64,000 nt of DNA from Acanthacorydalis orientalis (Eukaryota; Arthropoda; Insecta; Megaloptera; Corydalidae). Position 1 is the stretch's first letter. Every line of letters begins with the position of its first letter. Position numbers and translations under genes: made by a program. Under the pieces are notes generated by a model. It was given only the letters and a program-made list of their open reading frames with translations, was not told the DNA's origin and ran no database searches. Of this stretch, positions 12,030 to 22,505 are shown in pieces. The stretch is taken from the NCBI GenBank assembly GCA_034766995.1, contig CM068315.1, positions 18,874,010-18,938,009 on the forward strand, in the 5' to 3' direction.

Positions 12030-13876
12030 GTCAATAATAAGTTCTTGTAAATTTTAATTTTTAACTGAAAACAGTATTGATAAATAGTAAATAAGTTCTT
12101 AGATTCATTTATTTTTATTCATATGTTATATTTTTAAGTAAAACTAAAATACATCAGAACAACAACCCATATAAGTGTTTCGACACGTGAAATTTACTAC
12201 AATAACAATTAAAGGAACTACTCATAAAATATGTGAAACAGACAAATGTTCAATTTGTAATTTTAATGTGAATGAAACAATTCAACACAAATAAATATAC
12301 TTTATTATATAACATCAGTCTTAAAACTTCGGTCATTTTGTCGAAATGAATAAACTATACTTCATATTATTCTCTAATACTATTGTATAATACTGTACTA
12401 TTTTATTATTTAACTTAACCATTATATTATTATTTTAATTGTGAAACTATAAGTATTATACAAAAATAAGCACATGGAAAATAATACCAACCACCTTTAA
12501 ATTAGATCATTATGTACTTTGAATACAAATAAATACATTCATTCATTCATTTTTTGGTAAACTATTATTTTGCTAAGAGTTAATTATGTTTAAAAATAAG
12601 ATAATTACAGTTTATTTATTATACATCATTTTCGATAAAAGGCATGTTGACACTTTATAGATGCATATATGGAACATCCATATATCACCAAATAGTTATA
12701 TCATCAATAAATGTCAAATTAATGAACATAGCGTTATACATGTATACAACGTTTAAATTCCTCCATTACGATCTTGTCTAAAATGAGGGACACAAACAAC
12801 AGCAGTAGTTGTACAGCATCATTCTTGTTTATTGCACGGTCTCGTTTACTTCTGTGACCAAATGTAAGAGAAGAGGACATCTGTATTGCAGTCACGCGAC
12901 GTTCAGAAAACTCGCGAGTATCTCAAGAAAATATTGTGTTTTCCCCGCAAATCCGCTCGTATCGTCAGCGCACGGGAGCATCAGAGTTAAGTAAAAAAGT
13001 CATGCACACGACAATACACAACACCTGACACACGATCGCGCCGAGAACAGAGCACTCGGGGAAACAGCGGCAGCAGCGGCCACGCGTCACCCGGACGATT
13101 TCGGCGAATCTCCCTCCAGACGACCGACGTCCGTCGCCGCCGCCGTCGTCGTACATATCAGATTTCTACAAGATTTACGTGTGTCCAGAATGCGAAGATA
13201 TTTTTTATACAGCGCGGGGTTGCATCCCGTGCAGAGAATGCGTACAGAGAGGAGGGGAGCGAGCGTCTAGGAAAAAAAACGAAGATTTATCAGCGATTGT
13301 TAGACGATAATATAAAAGCACAATGGCGTTTCCGGCGTCCGAGATGCGGAGGGCGGCGCACCGTGATGTCGCTGCACGGACTATTTGAGGGTGACTGTAG
13401 CGTAAAAAATAAATTTTCGTTAAGGAAGTGTGATAAAATGCTATTGCGCGGAATCTGATCGTGATTAGATTGGCCGCGCGATCGAAACGCGAGATGGGCA
13501 AAGTTTAATTACGTATTAATTTATGAGGTTCGTGTCGCACGAGTGTCCTCGACGTAGCCGGCGAGAGGCGCGTGATTTCGCTATTAAGTTTAATATCCGG
13601 TACGATCGTTGCCCCCTTAATACGTTCGATTTTTTATCTCGGCGGCGCGATCATTCCTCTCCGTGCACCGTCTCCACCGTACACGTAGAGACGTGTCGAT
13701 AATTGTCGCGCTCGACGGAAACGCACAACGCACAGTCATCATATCAGCGCGCGGTCGAATTCTTTCACGTCGAGAGAGATCCTTTTTAATCAAAGGCATT
13801 TAACTAAATTCATCGAACAGATCCATACGAACGTTTATGAAAAAAATGTACAAAGCAAACGAGTCACACGAGTTTA
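12028..13876. other. AT-rich DNA followed by CpG-rich block (about 12880-13800)
   Basis: 12028-12880 is AT-rich and featureless. From about 12880 the composition switches to CpG-rich, with strings such as CCGACGTCCGTCGCCGCC near 13130. Open frames here (12965-13156, 13205-13501, 13617-13799, all minus) encode no recognisable domain. The compositional island could be a promoter, an enhancer or an unrecognised exon. Confidence 0.4.
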
Positions 13877-14349
13877 CTACAGCGATTTTTTTCCTTTCTC
13901 TTTTCTCACTATCTGCCTCTTTACTGTGAGAGCGGTCTCGGCCCATCTCTTCCATACATCTCTGGTACTAATCAACTTCTTCATCTCCAACATAGTGTTT
14001 CCTCGCCATCTTCCAAGCTGCTCTATGTATCCTTCGTACATAGTTCTTGGTCTCCCTCTTCCTCTTCTTCCTTGCGGCCTTGTTTCTAAACATTTCCTCA
14101 CTTTACTTTCCTCATTTGATCTGCATGCATGTCCATACCACTTCAATTGTCTCTTCTCCAGAATATCTTTCATGACCTGTACCTCCAAGCTTTCCCTAAT
14201 CCTTTCATTTATTATGAAGTCTCTCCTTGTTTCCCCTGCTACTCTTCGCAAAAACTTCATTTCCGCTGCTGTGATACATCTTGTGTGTTTATCGAGTGTC
14301 GGGGTCGGGTCTAGCTCTCTCTGCTCCATATAAGAGTGTTAGTAGGAAC
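13877..14349 (-). pseudogene. LINE ORF2 C-terminus, copy 2, 3' part
   Basis: An open 150-codon frame holds KHTRCITAAEMKFLRRVAGE, RQLKWYGHACRSN and GRRGRGRPRTMYEGYIEQL: the conserved WYGH and basic GRPR segment that close many LINE ORF2 proteins. Reading upstream on the minus strand the protein runs into LLYGAE, which continues logically from MYKSVFL at 16140 onward. This shows the element was cut by the insertion at 14350-16131. The original start codon is not here, so the ATG at 14329 is not a real start. Confidence 0.83.
14342..14349. repeat. 8-bp target duplication, left copy
   Basis: GTAGGAAC immediately before the 32-bp TIR. The matching GCAGGAAC at 16132-16139 differs at one base. Confidence 0.7.
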
Positions 14350-14914
14350 CAAGGAGGCTATGAGGAAGAGAACAAACTTCGATTTTTGAAGGTATCAAAA
14401 AGTGATGTTCGAGTTTCAGCCAGGTGACTTCTGCGTGGAACGCACTGCACATAGAAAAATACGTGACAGAGGGAACCTAACCTGAAAGTTTTCATTGTCT
14501 TGTTTACGTTCATTTTGTTAGTGATTTACATAATTTACCGTACGCAAAACAATGACCAAGACTTGTATTAAAGAGTGTGTAGGAAAATAAGGAAAAGGAA
14601 TATTTTCTTTTCCAGCGGTAAGTAATCGTTGTAAATTGTAAATTTGACAATTGTAGTTAAGAAATTTCGTAATGTTTATGAAATACATAAAATTTACAAT
14701 TCTTAGACGCTTTAAAAATTATTCGAAATGAATTATTATGATTATAAAAATATCTCTTTTATAGCAGAAGAAAGCAGATTTGAGAAATGCGTGGCTAGAG
14801 AAATATCAAAATCATTTCGATTATGGATGATAAAGTCCAAAAAGTGTATTGGTAGAAAATTGACAAAAATGCAGTAAGAGAAAGTTTTATCTTTCCAAAC
14901 TTTCTTTTATCATG

Positions 14915-15427
14915 GAACGTTACAGTCATTAGAACTTTGAAAAGAAATAAAAAATATATTCCGACAGGAATGGCTACTTCTAAATCTCGCCAAATATACT
15001 TAATTTTGTTTGGTTTCCACGAAAACGTTAGAGTTTGTTCTTATGTTAGAAAGAAAAATACATCTGTTATAATTTATCTACGATGCAATAGCATAAATGA
15101 CTATAAGATCTAATGAAAAAAAGAAACCAGAAATAATTCATTATTATAATAAAATAAAAAGTGGAGCCGATACCATGGATCAAATGCTTGGGAGGTACAC
15201 TACGAGAAAAGCATCAAAGAGGTGGTCTCTATCTTTTTTTATAATATAATTGATATTACAAGTTTTGCGGCTTATATATTATGAAAATAGTAAAATGATT
15301 AAAAGAGATAGAAAAATAAAAAAGACGAATGAGCGCCATTGTTTTTTACATCAGTTGGGAGAACTCTGCATGCCTATGATTCAAGATCGATCGAATAATG
15401 TGGAATTTTACAACAAAGCTTGCTATT
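14915..15427 (+). pseudogene. piggyBac-type transposase catalytic fragment
   Basis: The translation begins VTVIRTLKRNKKYIPTGM and passes LFGFHENVRVCSYVRKKN. It then gives KPEIIHYYNKIKSGADTMDQ followed by MLGRYTTRKASKRWSLSFF and an IDITSFAAYI segment. This is the conserved piggyBac block ending in G-x-D-x-M-D-Q-M, which holds a catalytic Asp, and the following RRW-x-L-x-x-F motif. A stop near 15285 and a one-base shift lead to CFLHQLGELCMPMIQDRS. The N-terminal domain and C-terminal cysteine-rich domain are absent; the frame stops where a dispersed repeat begins at about 15433. Confidence 0.82.
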
Positions 15428-15432
15428 GAAAG

Positions 15433-15578
15433 TATGTTAACCGATTCACATCAAATAAAAAGGGTTTAACAGGTAAAGGACTCAAAACCTGAAAATGCGT
15501 CATTTGTTAAAATCCGTTAATTACTTTCGTTGAGCGAGGTGTCATGTAAGCAATGAAATCGTTACCAAATGCTGTAAT
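15433..15578 (+). repeat. dispersed repeat related to 28.1-28.5 kb
   Basis: Shares in order ACCGATTCACATC, TCATTTGTTAAAAT.CGTTAAT, TTGAGCG..GTGTCATGTAAGC and TTACCAAATGCTGTAAT with the two units at 28134-28500. Function is unknown. Confidence 0.7.
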
Positions 15579-16131
15579 TTTTTTCAACAGCTCATGAAAA
15601 ATAATTGGAGTTGATGAAATCCACGACTGAATTAGTATTTCTGCTGTTCGACTCCGACGTGCTCTAAAAATTGTACTTTGCTTTAGATTTGAATGAATTA
15701 TATTACTATGTTCATATTCAAATGAAATTTTGACTAATTTCATCTAAAATTGAGCTATAATTAAATTTACACAAGATTTTTGAACAAACGAGTTATTTTA
15801 ACGAAATATATATTTATTACAAACATTTTTTAATTCAACACATGCAAGGAATTGAGGAAATTCCATTTTAAAATTTATTAAATAATTTTTATTTACGATT
15901 CAATTTTTCACACACTTCACGGTAAAAAAAACAATAAATAAGTCGACACTAATCGCCTGTTTTCACAATCAGATGTACTTATTAGATATTGTGGTACCGA
16001 GAATTGTGTGCATCGGCCTTCGCGCATAAGTCCTTTCACCGAAACTAGCGCCGCCATCCGATGGTTGGGTTCCAAAAATTGATTACAATAGGCAATCGAC
16101 AGAGTTCGTTCTTCTTCTTATAGCCTTCTTG

Positions 16132-16139
16132 GCAGGAAC
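16132..16139. repeat. 8-bp target duplication, right copy
   Basis: GCAGGAAC directly after the right TIR; see left copy at 14342-14349. Confidence 0.7.
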
Positions 16140-16515
16140 ACTGACTTGTACATCTGCAACCTGGTCTCTTCGTTACCTTTTTCTTTCCTATCACTTTTTG
16201 ACTAAACCGGTAGTAAATTCTGTTGGCCTTCTTAATCCTGCTCAGTACTTCCTAATCGATCCTCCTATTCATACTAATTTTGAATTTAAAGTAATTCCAC
16301 AACCTTCTCTAGCATATGATTAGTGCATGTTATATCCAGGTCTCGATTCTCATCTCTTCCAATTCTCATTACTTGGCTCTTACTTGTATTAATTTCCATT
16401 CCTTTCCTTTTAAACTCTTCGTTTCACTCTATGACCAATCGATGCAACGGCTCTTCCGATTCCGCTATGAGAACACATCATCAACATAAATAAGCGCCTG
16501 TGCTAACACTGGTTG
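16140..16515 (-). pseudogene. LINE reverse transcriptase, copy 2, 5' part
   Basis: Minus-strand reading contains ALIYVDDVF near 16480-16510, the YxDD catalytic box of reverse transcriptase. It is followed by GMEINTSKSQVMRIGRD, then RIKKANRIYYRF and GKKKVTKR, and ends LQMYKSVFL at the insertion border. The block order YVDD, then INTSKSQVM, then YYR-x-F is that of LINE RT thumb sequences. Stops and shifts are frequent. It continues across the insertion into the C-terminal frame at 13877-14349. The 5' part beyond about 16515 is missing. Confidence 0.8.
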
Positions 16516-17748
16516 CATGTTCCAGTATACAGCGAATTTGAACGAGCTGTAAAACAATTAACAAGACGTAACGAACGCGACGCCATGCTTTGCGGTAAGG
16601 AGCTGCAACGTGAAAAATTAAAATTTAACAGAGTCGCGGCACGTTCTTTGCGAACGTACCCATATCTGAAAATATTCTGAAGTCGGTTTCTCATTTTTCT
16701 GACCATTCATGCATCCATTCAGCGTCCTTTCACTCGAGCAAACTGTTTCTACTAAACACACACTTTAAATTCATGAATATTTACCGCATCGAGCGGCCGG
16801 TGCTCGGTCGCAAAGCCGTATAAATAAAAAAAAGTGTTTACAGCATCCTCTTGCATTTCCTGATATGAAAGAAACCAATTTAACGAAGCGGTCGTCGAAC
16901 GACTACGCGAATTCTTTAGAAAATTGAAAGCATTTCGAGAACAGCGGCGTTAAGAGTATCCACGCCCACTTAAATCACAAACTTTTCTACTATAGAAGAA
17001 AAATTGCGCATTACTACATTTTCTTTTTTCCATTGACAATAATCAACGTCGTAAAAATAACATTCGCGGATGACTCGTTCGAGCCGTTGAGGATTATTTT
17101 CGATGTGGAAACAATTAGCATCGCACACGTTCGGAATCGTCCCGAGCGCCGCGTGTCCGCCGCAGTCGTAATTCGATTTGTAAACTGTCACATTTTAAGA
17201 CACGGAAAGTATTTTCTTTAACCCGAGACCGCAACGTCGGTAAACACTCGCGCGCCTCCACACTCGTGACGTTCTCTGCGGAGTGAATTTCTCACAACCC
17301 GATCCTCGCAACGAAAACAAGAAGGGGTTCCGCTATAACGTCGAGCGGGCACAGCGTGCTGCGAACTCGAGCGCTCTCCAATTAACATGATTGGTGTGCC
17401 GGAGGCGCGCCCTCGTGATTCCTATACGATTCCTAGTTCCAACGGCGTTTAAACTCCACTTGTTCGACTCGTTCGCCCTCGTATCAAACGACCAGTGTGT
17501 GTGTGTGTATATTTTTCGCGTACCGGAGAAAAAATACACAAAACTCTTCAGATTTGTATTTATAATTAGCGAAATGGCAAACATGCACCAGTACCTTATT
17601 TAAGTAAATTATTCACCGGTGGAATTGTAAATCCGTTGCTTATCATTATGACAATTCACTCGAACAAAAAGCTCGTGTGTTTCAAATAATATTTCCTTAT
17701 TCTAAATGTTCTTTTATGTACTCGAATTGTCAAATTTCGAAAAACTTT
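16516..17748. other. single-copy DNA, CpG-rich in part
   Basis: CpG-rich patches at about 16780-16820 and 17100-17480. Open frames of 62-83 codons lie on both strands without recognisable domains. No repeat ends seen. Confidence 0.4.
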
Positions 17749-18785
17749 CATACAATTGAATCGGTCATTTCAAAAACTACACAAGTCACAGAATTTAAAT
17801 TTTACAAGATCAATAAAAACTTCGCAATACAAAAATAATAAGATTTTCTTTGTAGATATGTTTTTCCAGCCATTTTATTTGTTATTTTCTTAATAGTTAC
17901 TGTCTTACGAAACCTTAATGTATTTAAAAAATCAACTTAAATTGTTTTGACTTATGTTCTTTTTGCAGGGAATAGTATTAAATGCACAATAAATACTTTA
18001 AATTATTTTTTCATTATGATTATTCATTAAAAACCATTATATTATAGCACACAAATATGTATCTCGCTTATAATCTAATATTAAGGTGCCTAATTATATT
18101 CTCTATCGGATTCTAGCAGAGTTTCTTCCATTTCTTCGATTGGCCAGCTGAATATTTCGTTGTAAAATGACATGTGCTCCTCCAAGATGCTGTCTTTCAC
18201 TTCTAAAATTGTCTATTTTTTTACTTTGTTGAATTTTTCTATTCATATATTTTCGCAGACGGAAGTGACACCATAACTGACGTATATTTTAGTAATTGAA
18301 ATGTGCTTTTCGATGAACGATCATGAATTCCTCAGACTACAATCCAGCTTTATTACCATCGTATTGAAAGTTCATGTATATTGAAGGAGCAAATGTTTTT
18401 TTCTGCTTTTTCGGAACTCATCTCCCATAAGATTCAGTCGATAAACAGTTTTTTTTTGTAGATCGGGAGTTACCATTCTTTAAATTAAAAAATCTCCCCA
18501 GTTTGTACTTCTTTTACTGAAAATTTTATGCTGGATTTATTAACCGTATTAACGTATTCTTTGGCACATATATGCGATCATATTCTCACACAATTTTTTT
18601 ATGAATTGTAAAATCACGGTCATTAGGCAAAAAATAATGACCAGGTCGACAGCTAGGCGGAACGTGGCTAATATAATTTTTATGCTGAATATGAGATTAT
18701 TCAAGGATGTAATTTCGACAAAAAGAAAACAATTTTGACAAAAATATGACTTATGTAGTTTTTGAAATGATCGATTCAATTATAA
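17749..18785 (-). mobile_element. unclassified TIR repeat, copy 2 (inverted)
   Basis: Reverse-oriented relative of 8004-9296. The left end AATTGAATCGGTCATTTCAA, then AAACTACACAAGTCACAGAA, is mirrored at the right end by a sequence whose complement is AATTGAATCGATCATTTCAA, then AAACTACATAAGTCA. The TIRs of this copy are better preserved than those of copy 1. Only one clear 272-bp-type unit can be followed. No open frame of note. Confidence 0.7.
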
Positions 18786-19278
18786 ATAATTCGATAGCAC
18801 GCTTTCTCGATGCTAACAAAAGAACAGAATACAGATTAAAATGGAGACTATATAAACATCCAAAACGACCACCTATCAATAGAATCAAGATCCGAACCGT
18901 GATCATTTTAAAAATTCGATTCGTTCGTCGACTAGACTTACAAAAACAAAAAATCAGAATCGACGGAACGTAAACGTGTCGACGGTTCAGTTTATCAATA
19001 AGTCCGATACAAAATGAACCTACTTTTTCATTATACATCGGCGCCATAAATCCCGTTAACACTCGCGGAATGATACACCACTCGCAATTGGTATTAATCT
19101 AAAGTCTATAAATATTGCAAATCGCCAAAGCACAGCCGATCAACCTATTTTCTGAACTCGCGCCAAATGGAATCATTGCCGAGCAACACGGAGTGTGATT
19201 TATTTCAGCGTGTCTGACCGAGAGATATTGCGCCGGCACAAAGTGTCATTGTAACATACAGCACGTACAAACACACAC
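18786..19278. other. single-copy DNA, nothing recognised
   Basis: Two overlapping antisense open frames (18746-18973 plus, 18751-19062 minus) have no recognisable domain. Confidence 0.4.

Positions 19279-19317
<39 letters not shown>
19279..19317. repeat. (TA)n microsatellite
   Basis: Abuts the left end of the Hsmar1-type mariner at 19318. Confidence 0.95.
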
Positions 19318-19321
<4 letters not shown>

Positions 19322-19387
19322 CTTGGTGGAAAAATAATTGCGGTTTTTACGTATCGAGTATAAAGCCACATATCAGTTAAAAAAATT

Positions 19388-19797
19388 GCGTGTGTGAAGC
19401 TACGCTCGATTGAAATGACACTTCCAAGCTGTAAATTAAGAATAATTTTTTTTAATATTTCTTCCCCGGGCAAACTATTTAGGCGACAATACTCTATTTA
19501 TAAGTTTAGTATAAATTAAATTTTATGCTGGGGCTTCTGTATTAACATAATTTAAAAATAAAACAATTGGCTTGTGATAGCTGAAGCAAGATACAAAAAA
19601 TACTTAGTGTTTCGATTCATACCGATGGAACAGTCCCCACCTCACTCCTGCGTACCTTCACTCCAATTTCGTTACAAAATTTTGTTTCACAGTGTTTCGA
19701 CTTTAACCGTTGGCACGGTCTCCACACCTAAACTTCCGTCATATAATTTTCTTTCACAATGATTCTACTAGTACCGTGCCTAAAGGAGTTTAACTTC
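19388..19797. mobile_element. 410-bp insertion of unknown type
   Basis: Interrupts the mariner 3' UTR between CAGTTAA and TATAT, which are adjacent in the copy at 53645. Both borders carry AAAAATT (19381-19387 and 19798-19804), a likely 7-bp duplication. Ends share GAAGYTA..CTC in inverted orientation only weakly. No ORF. Confidence 0.5.
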
Positions 19798-20521
19798 AAA
19801 AATTATATATTAATTATATATTTATAATTATATTATTAATCAAAATACAAGCCATTGGCTTGCAGACATTTTTTCCAACGGTAAACAAGTTTGTTTATTC
19901 CTACACGATGAAATTTTGGAGTCCTGGAATTAATGAATTCATCGACATCGCTTTGAGTTGATGCTTGATCTTTGAACATCTTCTCTCGTAGGAAATTACT
20001 TAAATGTTTAAAAAATGATAATCTGTCGGAGACAGGTTCCGAGAATAAGGTGGGTGAAGTAAGGTTTCATAACCCAATTCATTTAATTTTATTAAAGTTA
20101 TTTGTGAGACGTGCGGTCGTGCGTTGTCATGAAGAAGAATTTTTCATCTTCGATTGAATAATGCTGGCCGTAAATAATACAATTCTCATGATTTTTTTCA
20201 ATTTCCTGACAATATTTTTTTGCTGTTATTATTTCACCAAACAGTGATCATAATCTTTTTCATACTGCTCCTGTTTAATAAACTGTGTTGGTGCTTCTCC
20301 TCGGTCTAGCCATTGTGATGAACGATTCCTATTGTTGTAAATAATTGACTTTTCATTACATGTAACAATATGATCAAAAAATGGATCATTTTCGTTAGTC
20401 AAAAGAAGCGCAGATCAGACTTCGTATCGCCAAATTGCTTAATGTTCCTTTGATTCATACGACACCCATTTATCTAGCTCTTTTGTATTTACAATTAGGC
20501 TCAAATGTCGAACATTTGTTG

Positions 20522-20809
20522 TGTTGTAGTAAAACATTTAAATGTTCTTTTTGTATGTTAATAATTAATAACGCTGCCTCCTGTTATTTTTTACTTAGTT
20601 GCTAGCATAGATAAAGACTATGTTGTTAGGGTTGCTAGCTATGGTTATCTTGATAACATAAAAATAAGACACACTGTCGTGCCGATGTCTGGCATCAGTG
20701 TGATATTCACTGGATATGTTCTCGGTTATGTAGATGCTAAATATTTAATAAATTATTTTCATGTTAATGAATTTGTTCAGTTAATTTATACGTCTGCAAT
20801 TCATCAACA
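20522..20809. mobile_element. solo LTR, 288 bp, with perfect 5-bp duplication
   Basis: Begins TGTTGTAGT and ends CATCAACA, so the ends are TG..CA with an inverted TGTTG/CAACA. It is flanked on both sides by TGTTG (20517-20521 and 20810-20814), a perfect 5-bp target duplication. Removing it restores the mariner HTH region. An AATAAA polyadenylation-type signal lies near 20750. Internal retroelement genes are absent, consistent with LTR-LTR recombination. The copia-like TGTTG start is only suggestive of superfamily. Confidence 0.82.
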
Positions 20810-21309
20810 TGTTGAATAATCAGCATTGAATTGTTCTGCCAGATTTCGAGTTGTTTAACGTGGATTCGCTTCAATAATGGTTCTTGAATCATTATTGTCT
20901 ATAGCTGAAGGACGTTCATGACTTTCCTCATCATCAAGGCTTTCGTTTCCATTACGAGTGGTTCCATGTGATTGGACCCAGCGTTGAGCTGTACGTTTAC
21001 CAATTGACTGTTCGACAAAAATAAATTTGATATTTCGAACAGTTTCTGTTGCTTTACGTCCCATTTTAAAATCATAGAACAAAATCGCGCGAATTTGCTA
21101 TTTTTCCGTGACTAATTTAAGAGGTTATACGAGTATCTAACAGTACGAAAGAATGACAACATTACACAAAATTGAAATCAATTGTGCTAATTTCATTGTT
21201 TACAAAGATGTATTACATGATTATAACAAAAGATAACGGTAACTAGAAAAATTGTCGCCAAACTTAAAATGATAACAACCGTAATTATTTTTGCACCAAC
21301 CTAATCAGT

Positions 21310-21330
21310 GTATATATATATATATATATA
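21310..21330. repeat. short (TA)n
   Basis: TA run a few bases beyond the right end of the mariner. Confidence 0.9.
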
Positions 21331-21439
21331 CTAGAGAAAATACGAGGCTTGGAGCCACTGATATTTTTGATACCTTTCAAAATTGAAAACTATGAGGAAG
21401 AAAATATAAAGGGTTTATGTTTATTCAATGTCATTTAAT

Positions 21440-21900
21440 ATTTATTCAAGTATAAAAATTATTTAATAGAAGCTTTTCGCGCCTTAGCACTAGCAAATTC
21501 AGTTATTATTTCAGAATAATCTAAAATATGGGCTATCTAGTAATTTATGTTTAGCATCGTCAGTGCTCTAAGTCGGTCTTGACTAGTTGTCGATTGTAGA
21601 AAGTTTTTAATCCTTTTCAGAACACTAAATGATCCTTCTTCTTTTGATACACTCACAGGCTTGTTTAAAAAAATTCAAAACATAGTCGCTGTTTTAAGTA
21701 ATATGTTTAGGAATTCCATGTCGATAATTTCTTTAATTAAATCTATCGGTTTCGTGCCTACTTTAAAATTGTATTTGTAAACAGTATTAAGCTTCAGCAG
21801 TATTAATTCTTCTTTAATTTCTTCGATTATTTCATTTCCATATTTATTTTGAAATTATTTTGCCTTTGGAACTATATTCACCAGATCCGTTTCATCCAAG
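21440..21900 (-). pseudogene. hAT transposase C-terminal dimerisation region
   Basis: Minus-strand translation gives VGTKPIDLIKEIIDMEFLNI, then KPVSVSKEEGSFSVLKRIKN and FLQSTTSQDRLRALTMLNIN. The P-V-S-x-x-x-E-x-S-F-S-x-L-K-x-I-K and SQDRL-x-x-L segments define the hAT C-terminal dimerisation domain, as in ZMYM- and TTF-domain hAT relatives. Stops near 21660 and 21540 and a shift upstream make it a fossil. The N-terminal zinc finger and the catalytic region were not found nearby. Confidence 0.8.
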
Positions 21901-22267
21901 TTCCATAAAACATAAAAAAAATGTAAATAGGTACAACGGCTTCAAATCTACACGTAAGTTCATCTATTATTAAGTTGAGGATTTTGTCAAAAACGTTCAT
22001 ATGAAAATATTCTTCAGCAGATATCTAATCTTTAAATCGGCAATTTATTTTAAATTCTGTAATTATTTCATTTCCGGCTGCAATTTATTTCACACTCAAC
22101 AAGAACTGACTTCCTCGACTACAATTTTAATAATGCAATTTGTTTACTTGTTATATGTTATAAAACTTTTATATGCACTGCATACAAATGATGTATTTTT
22201 TTCCAATAAATCGAGTTAAAAATTGCGAGGACAGAGAAACTGCCCATTTAACCTCCTTATAGAATCT
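21901..22267. other. AT-rich DNA, possible 5' extension of hAT fossil
   Basis: No clear domain. Minus-strand coding could extend a little beyond 21900 but could not be verified. Confidence 0.35.
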
Positions 22268-22268
22268 G

Positions 22269-22318
<50 letters not shown>
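22268..22318. repeat. compound (TA)n(GA)n microsatellite
   Basis: TA run followed by GA run, ending at the mariner left end. The same TA then GA order recurs right of the element (23787-23854). Confidence 0.95.
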
Positions 22319-22505
22319 ATCAATCAGGGCAAAATTTCGTGTACAATTCAATAGGTGGTGTTAAGAGTGCCGCATGGAGCCAGCCGCTTGTAATTGAAAT
22401 GTATTCATGTTACATCTCGTTTGAAAAATGACAAGCAACAGGTGTTATTTGAGCTACAGACGCATTTGTTTCGATTCGATTTGTGTGCAAGAAACATTTT
22501 TGAAA

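Larger units (their letters stand above)
14350..16131 (+). mobile_element. 1.78-kb TIR element with 8-bp duplications, inserted in LINE
   Basis: Left end CAAGGAGGCTATGAGGAAGA; complement of right end CAAGAAGGCTATAAGAAGAA; similarity extends about 32 bp. It is flanked by GTAGGAAC and GCAGGAAC, and removing it restores a continuous LINE reading (MYKSVFL then LTLLYGAE). An 8-bp duplication and CA..TG ends fit hAT-like or P-like elements. The only coding remnant inside is piggyBac-like (14915-15427), which would duplicate TTAA, so the interior is probably itself composite. Confidence 0.7.
19318..21304 (-). mobile_element. Hsmar1-type mariner with two nested insertions
   Basis: The left end is the 3' TIR (CTTGGTGGAAAAATAATTGC) followed by CGTATCGAGTATAAAG. 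The right end is the 5' TIR, the complement of TTAGGTTGGTGCAAAA, at 21304. Its nearly 2-kb length compares with 1265 bp for the compact copy at 53645. The excess is explained by a 410-bp insertion (19388-19797) and a 288-bp solo LTR (20522-20809). The minus-strand transposase is fragmentary; the HTH start is open at 20855-21082 (MFYDFKMGRKATETVRNIKF). Confidence 0.88.

Noticed and set aside
13926..14333. 135-codon plus-strand frame
   Set aside because: Antisense shadow of the LINE ORF2 C-terminus.
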